From contig JAKAUD010000073.1 in the NCBI GenBank assembly GCA_021827885.1, positions 1 through 18,401 on the forward strand: DNA of 18,401 nucleotides, written 5' to 3'. Positions 1 through 12,600 of this stretch are shown piece after piece (position 1 is the first letter of the stretch; every line of letters begins with the position of its first letter). Both the position numbers and the translations under genes were made by a program. Below the pieces are notes generated by a model. The model worked only from the letters and a program-made list of their open reading frames with translations. It made no database searches and had not been told where the DNA came from. Origin of the DNA: Thermoplasmata archaeon. GTDB taxonomy: Archaea; Thermoplasmatota; Thermoplasmata; Thermoplasmatales; Thermoplasmataceae.

Positions 1-357
1 AAACACTGAGGAAAATAGGTTTCCCCAAACTTTTTGATGAGAAATCCCAGTCAACATAACATTTTCACAAATGGTGATCAATAATCTGAAAAGGTAGGTG
101 GCACACCCGTCGCTGTTCAGGTCATGAGACGAATTTCTTCAAGATCCAACTTTTTCGAATTTTTTCCTGAGGCAGATTGCCAGACACGATTGTTACAATT
201 ACCCAACCTGTTCCTGCATTCATCTTTACTCATAGATTTCTCGAATTATTTAGTTCCATCAATGATTTTCTGTTCTCGATAGAGGATATAAGAATTAAGG
301 AAAATCTTGTAATTCGAATAACTCTCATTTCTATAGGAACAGAGTTTAATAGTTCAT
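1..357. other. No convincing gene upstream of the R-M genes
   Basis: This 357-base stretch is A/T-rich. Short reading frames occur on both strands, including a 65-codon frame at 177-374 that runs into the methyltransferase and a 38-codon minus-strand frame ending near 120. None resembles a known family or carries a helix-turn-helix, so I see no controller (C) protein for the R-M system. An ATATAAG-like string near 284-291 could be part of a promoter for the methyltransferase, but its spacing to 358 does not fit a leaderless start. The left part could be the remnant of a neighbouring gene cut off by the window edge. Confidence 0.4.
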
Positions 358-1791
358 ATGAATTATTCAGATAAGTTGTTGAAATCAGAGAGTATAATCG
401 ATGAGGTAAGGGAGCTTGAGAATAAGTACTCTAAAAGATTGGTTATAGCAGAATGGATAAACCGGAAAATGGTTAGTAACCAAGGTAACAAGCAAGTGGC
501 CTTCCTGAACTGGTTCGGCTTTAAGGAAAGTTTCTCTTATGACCTTGTAATAAAATTACTCAGACAAGCAAATTCCCGACCCGGTGACATTTTCCTAGAC
601 CCTTTCGCTGGAACCGGTACGTCCGTGTTCGCCGCATCAAACCAGGGATTGAAAGCTATCGGCATCGAACTATTACCTATTGGTCAGTTCCTTCATAATA
701 CAAGAAAGGCAGCATTTCAAGTTGATGTAAAAAATTTGGAAGCAGAGATCAAGAATGTGCTGGAATTTCTCAGGACGAAGCAAATACCTCCTCATGAATA
801 CTATTTCAAGCATGTCTCTATCACGAGAGGTGCATTTTCTAAAGAAACGGAAAATGCCATTGCTAGTTACCTTGGATACGTCGATAATGAAATCAAAGAC
901 GACCACATAAAACAGCTCCTCAAATTTGCTTGCTTTTCGATCCTTGAAGACATAAGTTATACAAGCAAGGATGGACAATATCTAAGATGGGACAAGAGAG
1001 CCGGAAGAAATAGAGCAGGCGATTACCTCAAACCAAAGATATATATATTCTATGAGGCAATCTCAATGGCTCTAAGCGGGATGCTATCCAGCATTAAGGG
1101 CAGGATGTTATTCTGGAGCGAGGATCGAGATCTAAATGACAACACAACAATAATCAGTGGGTCAACACTGGAAAAACTCCCAAGAATTCCATCAGCTTCC
1201 GTTGACATAATAATTTCCTCACCACCTTACTGCAACAGATACGACTATACAAGAACCTATGCAATTGAGCTTGCATTCCTCGGGATAGATAACGATTCGT
1301 TAAAGAAGCTAAGACAGACAATGTTATCTTGTACTGTAGAAAACAAGAGCAAGGAAAGCTGGCTTAGAGAGATGTATATCTGTATAGATAAACCAGAATT
1401 CTTTGATATTGCAAATAAGACATTCGTAGAGAATAAAGCCCTAAACTCCATCTTAAGCGGTCTGAAAAAAGCAATGCAAGATGGAGAACTGAATAATAAT
1501 GGAATTTACAGGATGATCTACAATTATTTCTTCGAACACGCTTTTATAATTCATGAAATGGCCCGGGTGTTAAAACTTGAAGGCAAAATATTCTATGTTA
1601 ATGACAACGTGCGTTATGCTGGAATTTCAATACCTGTAGACCTGATATTATCTGATTTTGCAGAATCTGCTGGACTACAGGTAAATAAAATATATTATTT
1701 GAAGAGAGGTAAGGGAAACAGCAGTCAGCAGATGAGAGTACACGGGCGGGAAGAACAAAGAAAATGTGTGTATTACTGGGAGAAGGTGTAG
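358..1791 (+). CDS. DNA amino-methyltransferase of a type II R-M system (AvaI/BsoBI type)
   Basis: S-adenosylmethionine-dependent DNA methyltransferase of 477 residues, expected to protect host DNA from the endonuclease encoded next to it. Seen: the AdoMet-binding motif I DPFAGTGTS at residues 81-89 followed by IGIEL (101-105), and the catalytic motif IV SPPY at 288-291. SPPY marks an amino-methyltransferase that makes N4-methylcytosine or N6-methyladenine, not a C5 enzyme. About 200 residues separate motifs I and IV and probably hold the target-recognition region. Because the partner nuclease is of the AvaI/BsoBI family, whose methylases to my knowledge are N4-cytosine enzymes of similar length (about 480 residues), N4-cytosine methylation within CYCGRG is the best inference. 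The ATG at 358 is the first in-frame start with a coherent N-terminus. The stop at 1789-1791 directly abuts the next ATG, so the two genes are almost certainly co-transcribed. Confidence 0.9.
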   Translation: MNYSDKLLKSESIIDEVRELENKYSKRLVIAEWINRKMVSNQGNKQVAFLNWFGFKESFSYDLVIKLLRQANSRPGDIFLDPFAGTGTSVFAASNQGLKAIGIELLPIGQFLHNTRKAAFQVDVKNLEAEIKNVLEFLRTKQIPPHEYYFKHVSITRGAFSKETENAIASYLGYVDNEIKDDHIKQLLKFACFSILEDISYTSKDGQYLRWDKRAGRNRAGDYLKPKIYIFYEAISMALSGMLSSIKGRMLFWSEDRDLNDNTTIISGSTLEKLPRIPSASVDIIISSPPYCNRYDYTRTYAIELAFLGIDNDSLKKLRQTMLSCTVENKSKESWLREMYICIDKPEFFDIANKTFVENKALNSILSGLKKAMQDGELNNNGIYRMIYNYFFEHAFIIHEMARVLKLEGKIFYVNDNVRYAGISIPVDLILSDFAESAGLQVNKIYYLKRGKGNSSQQMRVHGREEQRKCVYYWEKV

Positions 1792-2757
1792 ATGACTGGG
1801 AGCCTGGGCTATAAAAGTCATCTCTCTGGCCCATCTGACCTAGTGACGACTCACGATGAATATAGGGCAGGATTCCTATCTCTTGCATTAGAAAAGAATA
1901 CAAGAGCAACCCCTTTCATCAAAGAGGCTAAATCATTGAGGCAGGCAGTGCTTAAAACAAAATCTCCAAGGGACCTTCTAAAGATGGACTCCATACAGTA
2001 TGCTTTCTTGAAAGCCGCGGGCGTTTCTGATAAAGCTGAGTCATATCTCACGGATGAGGATAAGAAAAACGCCAAAATCCATTTAATAGAGAAGTTCCTT
2101 GAACCAGCTGGTCCATCTTTTGTCGATGAACTGGTTTACAGATTTTTACTAACACAGGGTGACGCTCTTGGAGGCATAATGAGGAATTTAGGCGGAGAAT
2201 GGAGCAAGATCAAATTTCTTGACATGATGAGAGCCACACTTTACAACGCTGGTGCTAATTATGAAATCCTTCTAAGAGACAACAAGGAATGGCAAAGGAA
2301 CAGCAGAGGTTCCGTTCCTTCTGAGGAGATAAAGGCTTTGAGATGGGTCAACCCTTCAAACAACAAAACTTTTAGAACATTGATAGTTGATTATAAAGTC
2401 AGAATTGTGAACAAGAATGTGGATGCTTGCCTTTTCAAAGACACAAGAGATAATTTGAAGGATGATTTTTATCAGGATCCATCGAATTTCATTTCATTAG
2501 GTGAGCTTAAGGGAGGAACGGATCCTGCAGGTGCGGATGAACATTGGAAAACTGGCAATACTGCATTACAACGAATAAGAGATGCGTTTTCCAGAGTGAG
2601 TATGAAACCCTCAACTTTTTTTGTAGGTGCTGCAATCGAAAATGCGATGGCCTCGGAAATTTGGGATCAACTGAATAGGAACATTCTCTCCAATGCTGCT
2701 AACCTTACAAAGGAAGCGCACCTGGAAGCAATATGCCTATGGATACTCAGCCTATAA
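1792..2757 (+). CDS. Type II restriction endonuclease, AvaI/BsoBI family
   Basis: Restriction endonuclease of 321 residues, predicted to cut C^YCGRG like AvaI and BsoBI. The hallmark block GELKGGTDPAGADEHWKT (residues 237-254) gives E238, K240 and H251. With an offset of two these match the BsoBI active-site residues E240, K242 and H253. The upstream acidic residue (D212 in BsoBI) corresponds to D211 in the string KNxDxCLF. The N-terminal TTHDEYRAGF, the EPAGPSFVDEL region and the C-terminal AANLTK block also fit the family, and the length is close to BsoBI's 323, so the protein looks complete. The start ATG immediately follows the methyltransferase stop, with a purine-rich GGGAGAAGG just upstream as ribosome-binding site. 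Expressing the methylase first is the safe order for such a pair. The specificity is inferred from family membership, because I cannot check the base-contacting residues. Confidence 0.94.
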   Translation: MTGSLGYKSHLSGPSDLVTTHDEYRAGFLSLALEKNTRATPFIKEAKSLRQAVLKTKSPRDLLKMDSIQYAFLKAAGVSDKAESYLTDEDKKNAKIHLIEKFLEPAGPSFVDELVYRFLLTQGDALGGIMRNLGGEWSKIKFLDMMRATLYNAGANYEILLRDNKEWQRNSRGSVPSEEIKALRWVNPSNNKTFRTLIVDYKVRIVNKNVDACLFKDTRDNLKDDFYQDPSNFISLGELKGGTDPAGADEHWKTGNTALQRIRDAFSRVSMKPSTFFVGAAIENAMASEIWDQLNRNILSNAANLTKEAHLEAICLWILSL

Positions 2758-3017
2758 GTTTAAGCACCATGATTCAGCCGAATTTAACTTTGGCATTCTG
2801 GTAAGGGCTCCTTCACTTTATTTGAACGTGGAACCCAGAGATGCTATGTATAAAGTCTCAACTAAGTTAATAACTGATAATTGCAGAGCTAATCATATAC
2901 CATTGAACATTTCTGAGAGCAGCGGAATTTTTCATTTGTTTCCTGTATTATACCCAATCCATGACAAATTTTTACCTTTATCTTAGATTTGTAAAATAAT
3001 AGGTTATATGACACTTT

Positions 3018-3656
3018 CTAATACTTTCTTAAGGGTATTGGACTGGATGGAACAGCCAAGGAGTTCTTACCGATCAGGACTCCACCAAAAAGTATTGCCC
3101 AGAAAAAGATTGGGTAGTAGATCAATCTTTCAGCACCGCCTGGGCCAAGTACCAAACTTATCCACTGATCCCCAATGAGTGTAAATAATGACAGTATGCC
3201 CAGAAACGTTGAGGTGTGCCTTATATGCCCTCCCATTAATCTTGGTGAACGTATTGCGGCAATGGCCCCAAAAATTGCTACACATAATGCCCCTATCGTA
3301 TGCAAGAATGAATTGACATTCCACGGATTTAGACTGACAAGTATGAGTCCAATACCAATGAGGTAAAAACAGAGAGACAGCAGGTGTGAACCTATATTCC
3401 TGAATAGAAAATTGGTGCCAATAACCCACAGTATTCCTGACAATAGAATAAATGAATCCCAGTAAAGCATTGTTGGATACCCTGCTCCGCCAAGCGTGCT
3501 GATTGCCTGATATTTCACGCTGAAACCTGAAACCACTTCCTCAGCTGTGGTAGTGGCAAGAAGGGTCAGGATTCCTCCGAGTGCAAAGAATATACCCGCT
3601 CCGTTTCTACCACGAGAATATTTCGGTTTATACCCAGAGTCATCCGATCGCTTCAT
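3018..3656 (-). CDS. DUF998-type integral membrane protein
   Basis: Multi-pass membrane protein of 212 residues. About six hydrophobic segments are visible (roughly residues 20-37, 67-83, 91-109, 116-135, 148-168 and 178-195, counted from the ATG). Features that recall DUF998 are the extracellular-looking loop with YQAISTLGGAG and the YP shortly after it, HTIGAL in the fourth segment, and GGAERLIYYP before the last. The function of the family is not established. I place the start at the ATG at 3656; a TTG one codon upstream is also in frame, but the TATA-like box centred at 3680 is 24 nt from the ATG, as expected for a leaderless archaeal transcript. The gene converges on the restriction endonuclease with about 260 non-coding bases between, and is divergent from the ATPase gene, with which it shares a region full of CATCCT half-sites. 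Confidence 0.8.
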   Translation of the reverse strand: MKRSDDSGYKPKYSRGRNGAGIFFALGGILTLLATTTAEEVVSGFSVKYQAISTLGGAGYPTMLYWDSFILLSGILWVIGTNFLFRNIGSHLLSLCFYLIGIGLILVSLNPWNVNSFLHTIGALCVAIFGAIAAIRSPRLMGGHIRHTSTFLGILSLFTLIGDQWISLVLGPGGAERLIYYPIFFWAILFGGVLIGKNSLAVPSSPIPLRKY

Positions 3657-6600
3657 CAAACACTTAGGAACATCCTCTATATGATCTTTCTTTGCGTTCT
3701 GGAATTGGTTTTTGAGATCGCATAAACATTTAGCGCTGAATACCGGCGATTTTTAATAAGCATCCTAATTTAGGATGATATACTAATGAAATCATCCTGA
3801 ATGGGGATACTTTATAATCTTTGTATCGATGTACTCATAATGCATAGAAAAGACGACCTCCGACAAGTCATATCAGAATGGTTCTTACAGGAGCTTCCCG
3901 ATACAATAGAGAGAGATATTTCTATCCCTCTTGATACGAGCATCATTGTTTCCATTATTGGACCACGCAGAGCGGGGAAGACCTTTACGATGTACACAAT
4001 TATCAAGAAATTAAGAGAGCATATTCCGATGGGCAATATTCTCTATATAAATTTCGAGCATGAAAAACTGAGGAATCTTGACGCTAACGATCTTGGCGAT
4101 ATGTTGGCAATATATTATGAAGTATCCAAGGTAAATCGTAAAGAGAAAATTTATCTTTTTTTGGATGAGATTCATGTGGTTTCTGGCTGGAGCAACTGGG
4201 TTAATAGAATCTCTGAAACTAAGGAATTTCACATATACCTTTCAGGTTCTTCATCCAAACTACTTTCCAGAGAGCTCTCTACCAGACTTAGAGGGAGAAG
4301 CATAGATTTCACCGTTTTTCCTTATAGTTTCAGGGAGTTTTTGAGGGTTACGGAGGTTTTAATTCAAGATCCAAACCTGCTAATTCATTCAGAAAAAAGG
4401 GGGACGATAATGGGAGCACTGGAGGAGTACATAAAAATTGGGGGTTATCCGGAAGTTGTCGGTCTCAAAGATCTGGGGAGTAAGCTCCTGAGATCTTATA
4501 TCGATACAATAATCATCAAGGATGTTGGGGAAAGATTCAGGATTGAACCCTCTATCCTGGCTGCCTTTTTCGATTATGCCATTTCAACTTATTCAAAGTA
4601 CTTCACAGGATCTAAGGCGTATAATTATCTCAAGACACTCAATTACAGAGTATCAAGAGAATTTCCACTTGAACTAATGGAACATTTCACTGAGGTTTTC
4701 GCGCTTTTCCAAACTGAAATCTTTTCATTCAGCGCAAAGTCAAAGAAGCAATATCCCCGTAAAATATATGTCGCAGATACCGGAATAATACAAACGAAAG
4801 TCAGGAATGCTGAAATTGGCAGGTTGATTGAAAATCTTGTCTTTATTGAACTTTGCAGGAGATCGGAATATTTTACAAAATTTCAAGTTTATTACTGGAA
4901 AGAATATGGCAAGGCCGCGGGTAAAGAGGTAGATTTTGTGATTATGGAAGGATCGAAAGTCCTTGAACTCATGAACGTTACATATGCATCCTCTGGTGAA
5001 ACTGTCCCGGCAAGAGAAATTTCAGGTATCCTGCTGGCAGCAAAAGAACTTAAATGTACCAAGAAGAGAATAATTACCTGGGATTATTTTGAGAACGGAG
5101 ATATTGAATTTACGCCACTCTGGAAATGGTTGCTGGAAACCGAAATGGGATAAGTTTTCAATTTATACTGATTTCTCTATGTTGATATTCCCAGGATGGA
5201 ATCGTCTGCCAGTGCAACTGCATAACCGGCAATTGCCCTAAGATCCCGTACTATCAGGGAAATGGTTAGTCTCCCTTTCATGTTCAGGAAAGAACTGCTT
5301 TCCATGATTTTTTCATAAATTTCCCGGATTCTCACCATTGAGTCCATAACCCATGACGCGAGTGAAATATCTCTCTCCATCAATGATTTGAAAGATTTGG
5401 CTACCATTTCCTCGGTCAGTTTTTCCATGTCTTTCAGTGATTCCAGCAAGCTGGTATCAAGTTTATACTCAAACTCTGAGGAATGCTCCGCTGTTCTCAT
5501 GGCATAATAGGCAATACGGCCGATTTCCCTGATGGCGATTGCAACCATTGTAGTGTCAGTAAGATTTGAGAACCTATATTTGGTGCAGAGTTCCTTATCC
5601 TTCCCCGCAAGTATTACAAGCCTCATCAGGAGGCGATATGTCCTGATGAGCTCCTTTCCCCTGTTGTATGCGTCCTTTGAAAGAAAATTTTCATTTCTTG
5701 AGAGGGAAATGATGGAGTCTGATAATACCGCCATTGAATTCTTTACAAATTTATCCATGGAACTTGTCAGATCAAATTTATAAGGATCAATAAGGTTTTG
5801 CAGGAGGATTCTGCCAGAATATTCCTCTGAAATTTCTATGCCTATCAATCCCTTCAATGTCTCCTTAACCCAATCCTTCCATTCATTATCATGATCCTCG
5901 GAATAAATCTCAGTGATATCATGGCCAAGGATGTATGACGATATGATCCTCAATTCCAGCGATTTCCTATCCACTATTCCAGCCATATTTATTGAATGAG
6001 ACTCGGTTTCCCGGATCATGTTACTTGAAATAATTATTGAACCGTTATCCAGTTCCATGTTGAGCATTGTTCCCTTCTCTGCCTTTAATGTTTCTGCCCA
6101 TTCCTTTGGGATGGTCAAGATGTACGTACCTCCTGCGGTCACCTGCAGTTTTCTGATTTCCTTCATTTTGGAGACAATAACTTATGTATTGTATGTATTT
6201 AATGTTTTAATTACATTATATGTAAACTGCATGCACCTGAATAATTATAAATACATAATCAACACTTTGTAATTGAAAGATATGGAACTAAACCTTGACA
6301 AGAGTAAAATATTTATTAATGGCGAGACAGATTCTGATAGTGCTTTCCTGATTGGGGAAGAATGCAATGCCTTCCTCCTGGAAATTTATAATAGATTTTC
6401 CGGAAGACTGAATCAATTGCTCTCTGAGAGAATAAGAGTCCAGGAAAGGCTGTTGAAAGACCCAACCTTTTCCCTCCCCAAAGAAACTGCGGAAATTAGG
6501 GAATCGTCATGGAAAGTTTCACCACTTCCCGATTACCTTCAGGACAGAAGAGTCGAAATAACCGGTCCATCAAGCGATAAAAAGATGGTGATAAACGCTT

Positions 6601-9600
6601 TTAATTCCGGAGCAAAAATATACATGTCAGATTTCGAGGATGCCCAGTCTCCAACATGGAAGGGCATTATTGGAGGCCAAAAGAATCTTTATGATGCAGT
6701 TCGTGGCAATCTCACGTATAAATCAGAAGAAGGAAAGGAATACAGAATAAGCCAGAACCCATCCTATTTATTTGTCAGGCCCAGGGGACTGCATCTTCCG
6801 GAAAAACATGTGCTGATCGACGGAAAACCGATCCCAGGTGCTTTTTTCGATTTTGGTGTTTTTGTTTTTAACAACGCCGAATATCTCCTACAGCATGAAA
6901 AACTCCCATGTTTCTATATACCAAAGACAGAGAGCTATCTCGAAGCCAGGCTTTGGAATGATATTTTCACCTTTGCGGAAGATTATTTGAAAATGAAAAG
7001 AGGAAGCATAAGGGCAACTTTCCTCATAGAAACACTGCCCGCCGCCTTCAACATGGATGAGATTCTTTACGAGGTAAGGGAACATTCTGCCGGCCTTAAC
7101 TGTGGGAGATGGGACTACATTTTCAGTTATATCAAGAAACTCAGGAATTTCCCTGAGTTTGTCCTTCCCGATAGAAACAGCGTTAGCATGGATAAGGGAT
7201 TTCTGTTGAATTATTCAAAATTGCTGATCAACACGTGCCATAAGAGAGGAGCCCATGCAATGGGCGGAATGTCTGCTTTTATTCCCGTCAAGAGCAATGG
7301 CGTGGAAAATGAGAAGGCGCTGAATAAGGTGAGGGATGACAAGCTCCGTGAGGTTGGCCTTGGGCACGATGGGACATGGGTTGCACATCCGGGGCTCGTT
7401 CCGGTTGCGATGGAAGTATTTGATCAACACATGAAGGGTGCAAACCAGATAGAGAGGATAAATGTGGATACCATAATAACAGAAAAGGATCTCTTAAGAC
7501 CGATTGAAGGCGATATAACGGAAACTGGGATCAGGACAAACATATCCGTTGGCATTCAGTACCTGCAGTCATGGCTGATGGGGAAAGGAGCGGTTCCAAT
7601 CTACAATCTCATGGAAGATGCAGCAACTGCGGAAATTTCAAGGTCCCAGATTTGGCAATGGATTCATCACAAAAAGGTTCTGAGTGATGGAAGAACCATA
7701 TCAATTCAGCTCATAAACAAGTTCATTGATGAGGAGGTTTCTGCACTGAAAGATTCTATTTACCTTAGACAGGCCTCAGAAATTTTCAGGTCGGTTTCAT
7801 CAAGGGAAGAATTCAGCGAATTCCTGACACTTGAAGCCTATGACCAGCTGATTGAAAACGAGGTGGTGAAATGATTTTGAATGATCTTGATTTTATACAG
7901 GAGAGATTCAGTTCTAAAAGGTTCTCCGATATAGTTAGGCCATACACCCCTGAAGACGTCCAGAAATTGAGCGGCAAAATGAGGATCAGCCACACAATTG
8001 CAGAAAAAATGTCCATCAAGCTGTGGGATCTGCTTGACAAAGAGAGATTCATCAGGTCCCTTGGTGCTATGACGGGAACCCAGGCGATCCAGATGGTGAA
8101 TGCTGGCATCAGATCGATATACGTGAGCGGGTGGCAGGTTGCAGCAGATGCAAACCTTGCAGGAGAAACCTATCCGGATCAGAGCATATATCCCAGCAAC
8201 AGCGTTCCCAATCTTGTCAGGAGGATAAATAATGCTTTCCAGAGAGAGGATCAGATCAGGACGATGAATGGAATCCCTGATTCATCGTATGTCCCCATAA
8301 TAGCCGATGGCGAAGCTGGTTTTGGTGGCCCCCTCAATGTCTTTGAAATGACAAAGTGGATGATTGAATCCGGGGCAGCGGGTGTACACTTTGAGGATCA
8401 GCTTTCATCGGAAAAGAAATGCGGCCACCTGGGCGGCAAAGTACTGATAAACATACCCAGTGCGATCAGGAACCTTGTCTCTGCAAGGCTTGCTTCCGAT
8501 ATTATGAATGTCGATACAATAATAATAGCAAGGACAGATGCCCTCAATGCAACGCTCATAACCAATGACATTGATGCAGCTGATAGCGAATTTATCCGCA
8601 GGGAAAGAACTCCTGAAGGCTTTTACCGCTATGAAGGTGGCATTGGGGCTGCGATAAAGCGAGGCGTTGAATTTGCCCCATACAGTGATCTGCTCTGGTT
8701 TGAGACTTCACGTCCGGATATAGAGGAGGCATCAACCTTTGCCGGGGCAATACACAGGGAGTTTCCGGGAAAAAAGCTTGCCTACAACTGTTCCCCGTCG
8801 TTCAACTGGAAGCAGAATCTTTCTGCCGAAGAAATCTCCACTTTTCAGGAAGACCTTGGGAAACTGGGATACAGATTCCAGTTCATAACACTGGCTGGAT
8901 TCCATTCATTGAACCATTCCATGTTCAAGCTTGCAACGGAATACAGCAAGAATGGGATGAGTGCGTATTCTGCACTTCAGGAGATGGAAATGAGTGATCA
9001 ATCAATTGGATACAACGCCGTGAAGCACCAGAGCTTCGTCGGAACAGGCTATTTTGATCTTGTTTCACGAGTTGTATCTGAAAATGAGACTTCCACGATT
9101 GCACTGGAGAATTCCACTGAGGCACACCAGTTTGAAAAGGCATAATGGATCTTATATCCAACCATTTCATTTTTGGAGCCAGTAAAATATTTACTTTCTT
9201 GCCCTGAAAAATATTAAGACTACCGAGAGTAATGCAATTGATGACACAAACATTTGCCTGAAGCGGTGCTTTTCCTTGGGTTCACCACTGGTTGGCAACT
9301 CCAGTGAGCATCCGATTTTTGGCATTCTTAAACCATCCCCTCTTTATTTTCAAATGCCGTTTCACTAATAAAACATATTGGATCCTCAGCCAAGGGATCA
9401 TTCATCAGTGCAAAAGCCCTGGATCTTGATCCAACACAGTGAGTAACTTCATTGCAAACCCCGCATGCACCCTTCATATTTTTTCGTTCGCTGAGATCTT
9501 TCAGGAGCTTCGATCTGGAAATAATATTTTTAAGATTATCTTCCCTTAAACTTCCAAGGGATATCGGCAGGAATCCCGATGGATAAACCTCACCGATGTC

Positions 9601-12600
9601 GCTTATAAAGAGAATTCCGTTGAATCCCCTATTTTCATGCATCCGGGACGAAGGAGCCTGACTCTTGCCAGGCTCAGGCTCACCAAGGGCTTCCCTTGTC
9701 TTTTGTTGAAGAGTTCTCAATAAATCCCAGGAATCATCTGGGATACCACTTCCATTGCCATCTTTGTCCCCTAAGTAGGAGTCAAGGACAGATATGTCCG
9801 CAAATCTTGACTGGAGAACCCTGTATTGTGGAAGCTCCACCGTCCTGATGATGAAACCGTAACGCCTTAACCAGAGAAGCCACAGTGCAAATGCAAAGGC
9901 CTCCTTGTCATTGACAGATTCAAGGTATGCGCCTCTGCCAGTATTGATGAGAAAGAAAAGCTCCCATGTGCGGATGCCCTTATCCTTCATAATTTTGGCT
10001 ATACCCGGCATTTCCATCAGGTTTGATTTCATTACCGTGGTATTTACCTGGATGTTTATGCCCGCCTCAATGATCTTTTCAGCAGATTGCATTGTGAGAT
10101 CAAAGGAACCTTCCAGTTTCCTTAGCCATTCATGAGATGTTGCATCCGCCCCATCAATACTCAATGATATTGATTTACAGCCTGTTTCCTTCAGCTTTGC
10201 AAGAATCCTGCCGTTGATTAGTTCAGATCCGGGAGGGCTTACTGAAAATGGTATCCTGAGCTGGCTGGTGTATTCTATTATATCTTCAAAAAATGGCTTT
10301 CGCAAGGGGTTTCCCCCCGTGAAAACTATGAGGGGCTTGCTTTCCCCCAGATCATTGATCGATCCAATAACATTCTTCAATTCCTTCAGATCGAGCTCAT
10401 CAGGTGATGGATCTAGCTGGGCCGATGCCCTGCAATGCCTGCACGAATACTCGCATGATTTGGTAAGCTCCATGAATATGATTGATGGAACCCATTCTCT
10501 TCCCATGGTTTCAGTTGATTGATCCAATATATATTTCATGGATGAACAAGATATAACATCTATACCTGAATAGTAAGGATTGTTAATGGAAAGTAGTTCC
10601 AATCATGCTAATAATTCCATGAAATTATTCCAAAAGCGTTTTCATTGGCTGATACCCTGAAAATCATGCGTTTCATTTCCATTTATCAACAATATCTTCC
10701 AATGGGAAAGTTTGTAACGAATCTGAATTAATAACGTATTTATACCATTCTTGTCTCCTTATGGGATTAAAACGACAGAAAATGATTTAGAATCTGGGGG
10801 AGTGGAAAGAGTACTTCCATTTCTTGATCCAATAATTTCAGAATGGTTCAATTCTAAATATTCTGAACTCACAGAACCCCAGAGGAGGGTGATTCCGCTT
10901 ATACACGCCAAGGAAAATGTCCTTGTTTCCAGTCCAACGGGTACTGGCAAGACGCTTACCGGGTTTCTTGCAATCATCAATGAACTGTTCGGGCTTGCAA
11001 GAGCAGGTGAATTGCAGGATAATATTTATTGCCTGTACGTAAGCCCCCTGAAGGCGCTGGCAAATGATATAGACCGAAACCTGAAGCAGCCTCTCCAGGA
11101 AATTTATGATCTGGCAGAGAAGGAAGGCATTTCCCTTACCAAGATACGTGTCGGGGTCAGGTCGGGGGATACCACGCAGAATGACAGGCAGAAGATGCTC
11201 AGGAAACCGCCACAGATATTGATAACAACCCCCGAATCACTTTCCCTTTCCCTTTCCGCCCCTAAATTCAGGGAGAAATTTTCAACAGTCAAATATGTGA
11301 TTGTTGATGAAATTCACGAGGTTTCCTCGTCAAAGAGAGGGACATTGCTGTCACTGAATCTAGAAAGACTCCAGATCCTTTCGCCGAATCTGGTAAGAAT
11401 TGGATTGTCAGCTACCCAGGCTCCCCTTGACGTGATTGCAAACTTTCTCTGCGGAATGGAAGGAGGCAAGCCACGAAAATGCAATATTATTGACGTTGAT
11501 ATAAAAAGAGACCTTGATCTTACCACTATAACCCCGGTGGATGACCTCACATTATCCAACCCGGAAGTTGCCAACGAAAGAATGTATGATATCCTTGCAA
11601 AGCTTATTGAGGAACATAAGACAACCCTGATATTCACCAATACGAGAAGCGGTACGGAGCACGTGGCGGTAAGGCTCAAGGCAAGGGGCATAGAGAGTAT
11701 AGAGGCGCATCATTCATCCCTTGGGAAGGAAACCCGTCTGGGTGTTGAGGAGAGGCTGAAGAAGGGAGAGTTGAAATGCGTAATTTCATCGACTTCACTG
11801 GAATTGGGCATTGATATTGGAAGCATTGATCTTGTGGTACAGATTGGCAGCCCAAAGTCTGTTTCCAAGGGCTTGCAGAGGATAGGGCGTTCAGGCCATT
11901 CCATAAGGGAACTGAGCATGGGAAGATTCGTTGTGTTCAATCTTGACGACCTGGTTGAATGTGCAGTCCTGACACGTGCCGCCTACGAGAAGGAAATAGA
12001 CAAGGTCAAGGTGCCGGAGAATGCTCTGGACGTTCTATCACAGGCCATAATTGGAATCAGCCTTGAAAAAACGTGGGGGATTGATGAGTCATATGCCCTT
12101 ATAAGATCTGCATACCCTTACAGGAACCTGTCCATGGAGGATTATATGGACGTGCTCCATTATCTCTCAGGAAGGGTTGCCGATAATACCATCTATTCCA
12201 AGATATGGCTTGACGAGGAGGCCAGGGTTTTCGGAAAGAAGAAGAGCACGAGAATGATTTATTTCATGAATATTGGCACAATTCCAGATGAGGCTGATTA
12301 TAAGGTTGTCGACCAGACCGGGAGAAACCTGGGGCAGCTGAGTGATAAATTCGTCGAGAGAATGAAGCCCGGTGACATATTTGTTCTTGGAGCAAGAACG
12401 TATGCCTTCCTAAAGGCAAGGGGAAACAGGATCATTGTGAGGGATGCCACCGGAATAAAGCCAACGATACCCTCATGGACAGGAGAGATGCTCCCCAGAA
12501 GCTATGATCTTGGCGTTCTCATAGGAAAATTCAGGAAAGACATTCAGGGAATGTTGGGCAACGAAGCTGATGCCAGAAAATATCTTGAGGAAAATTACAG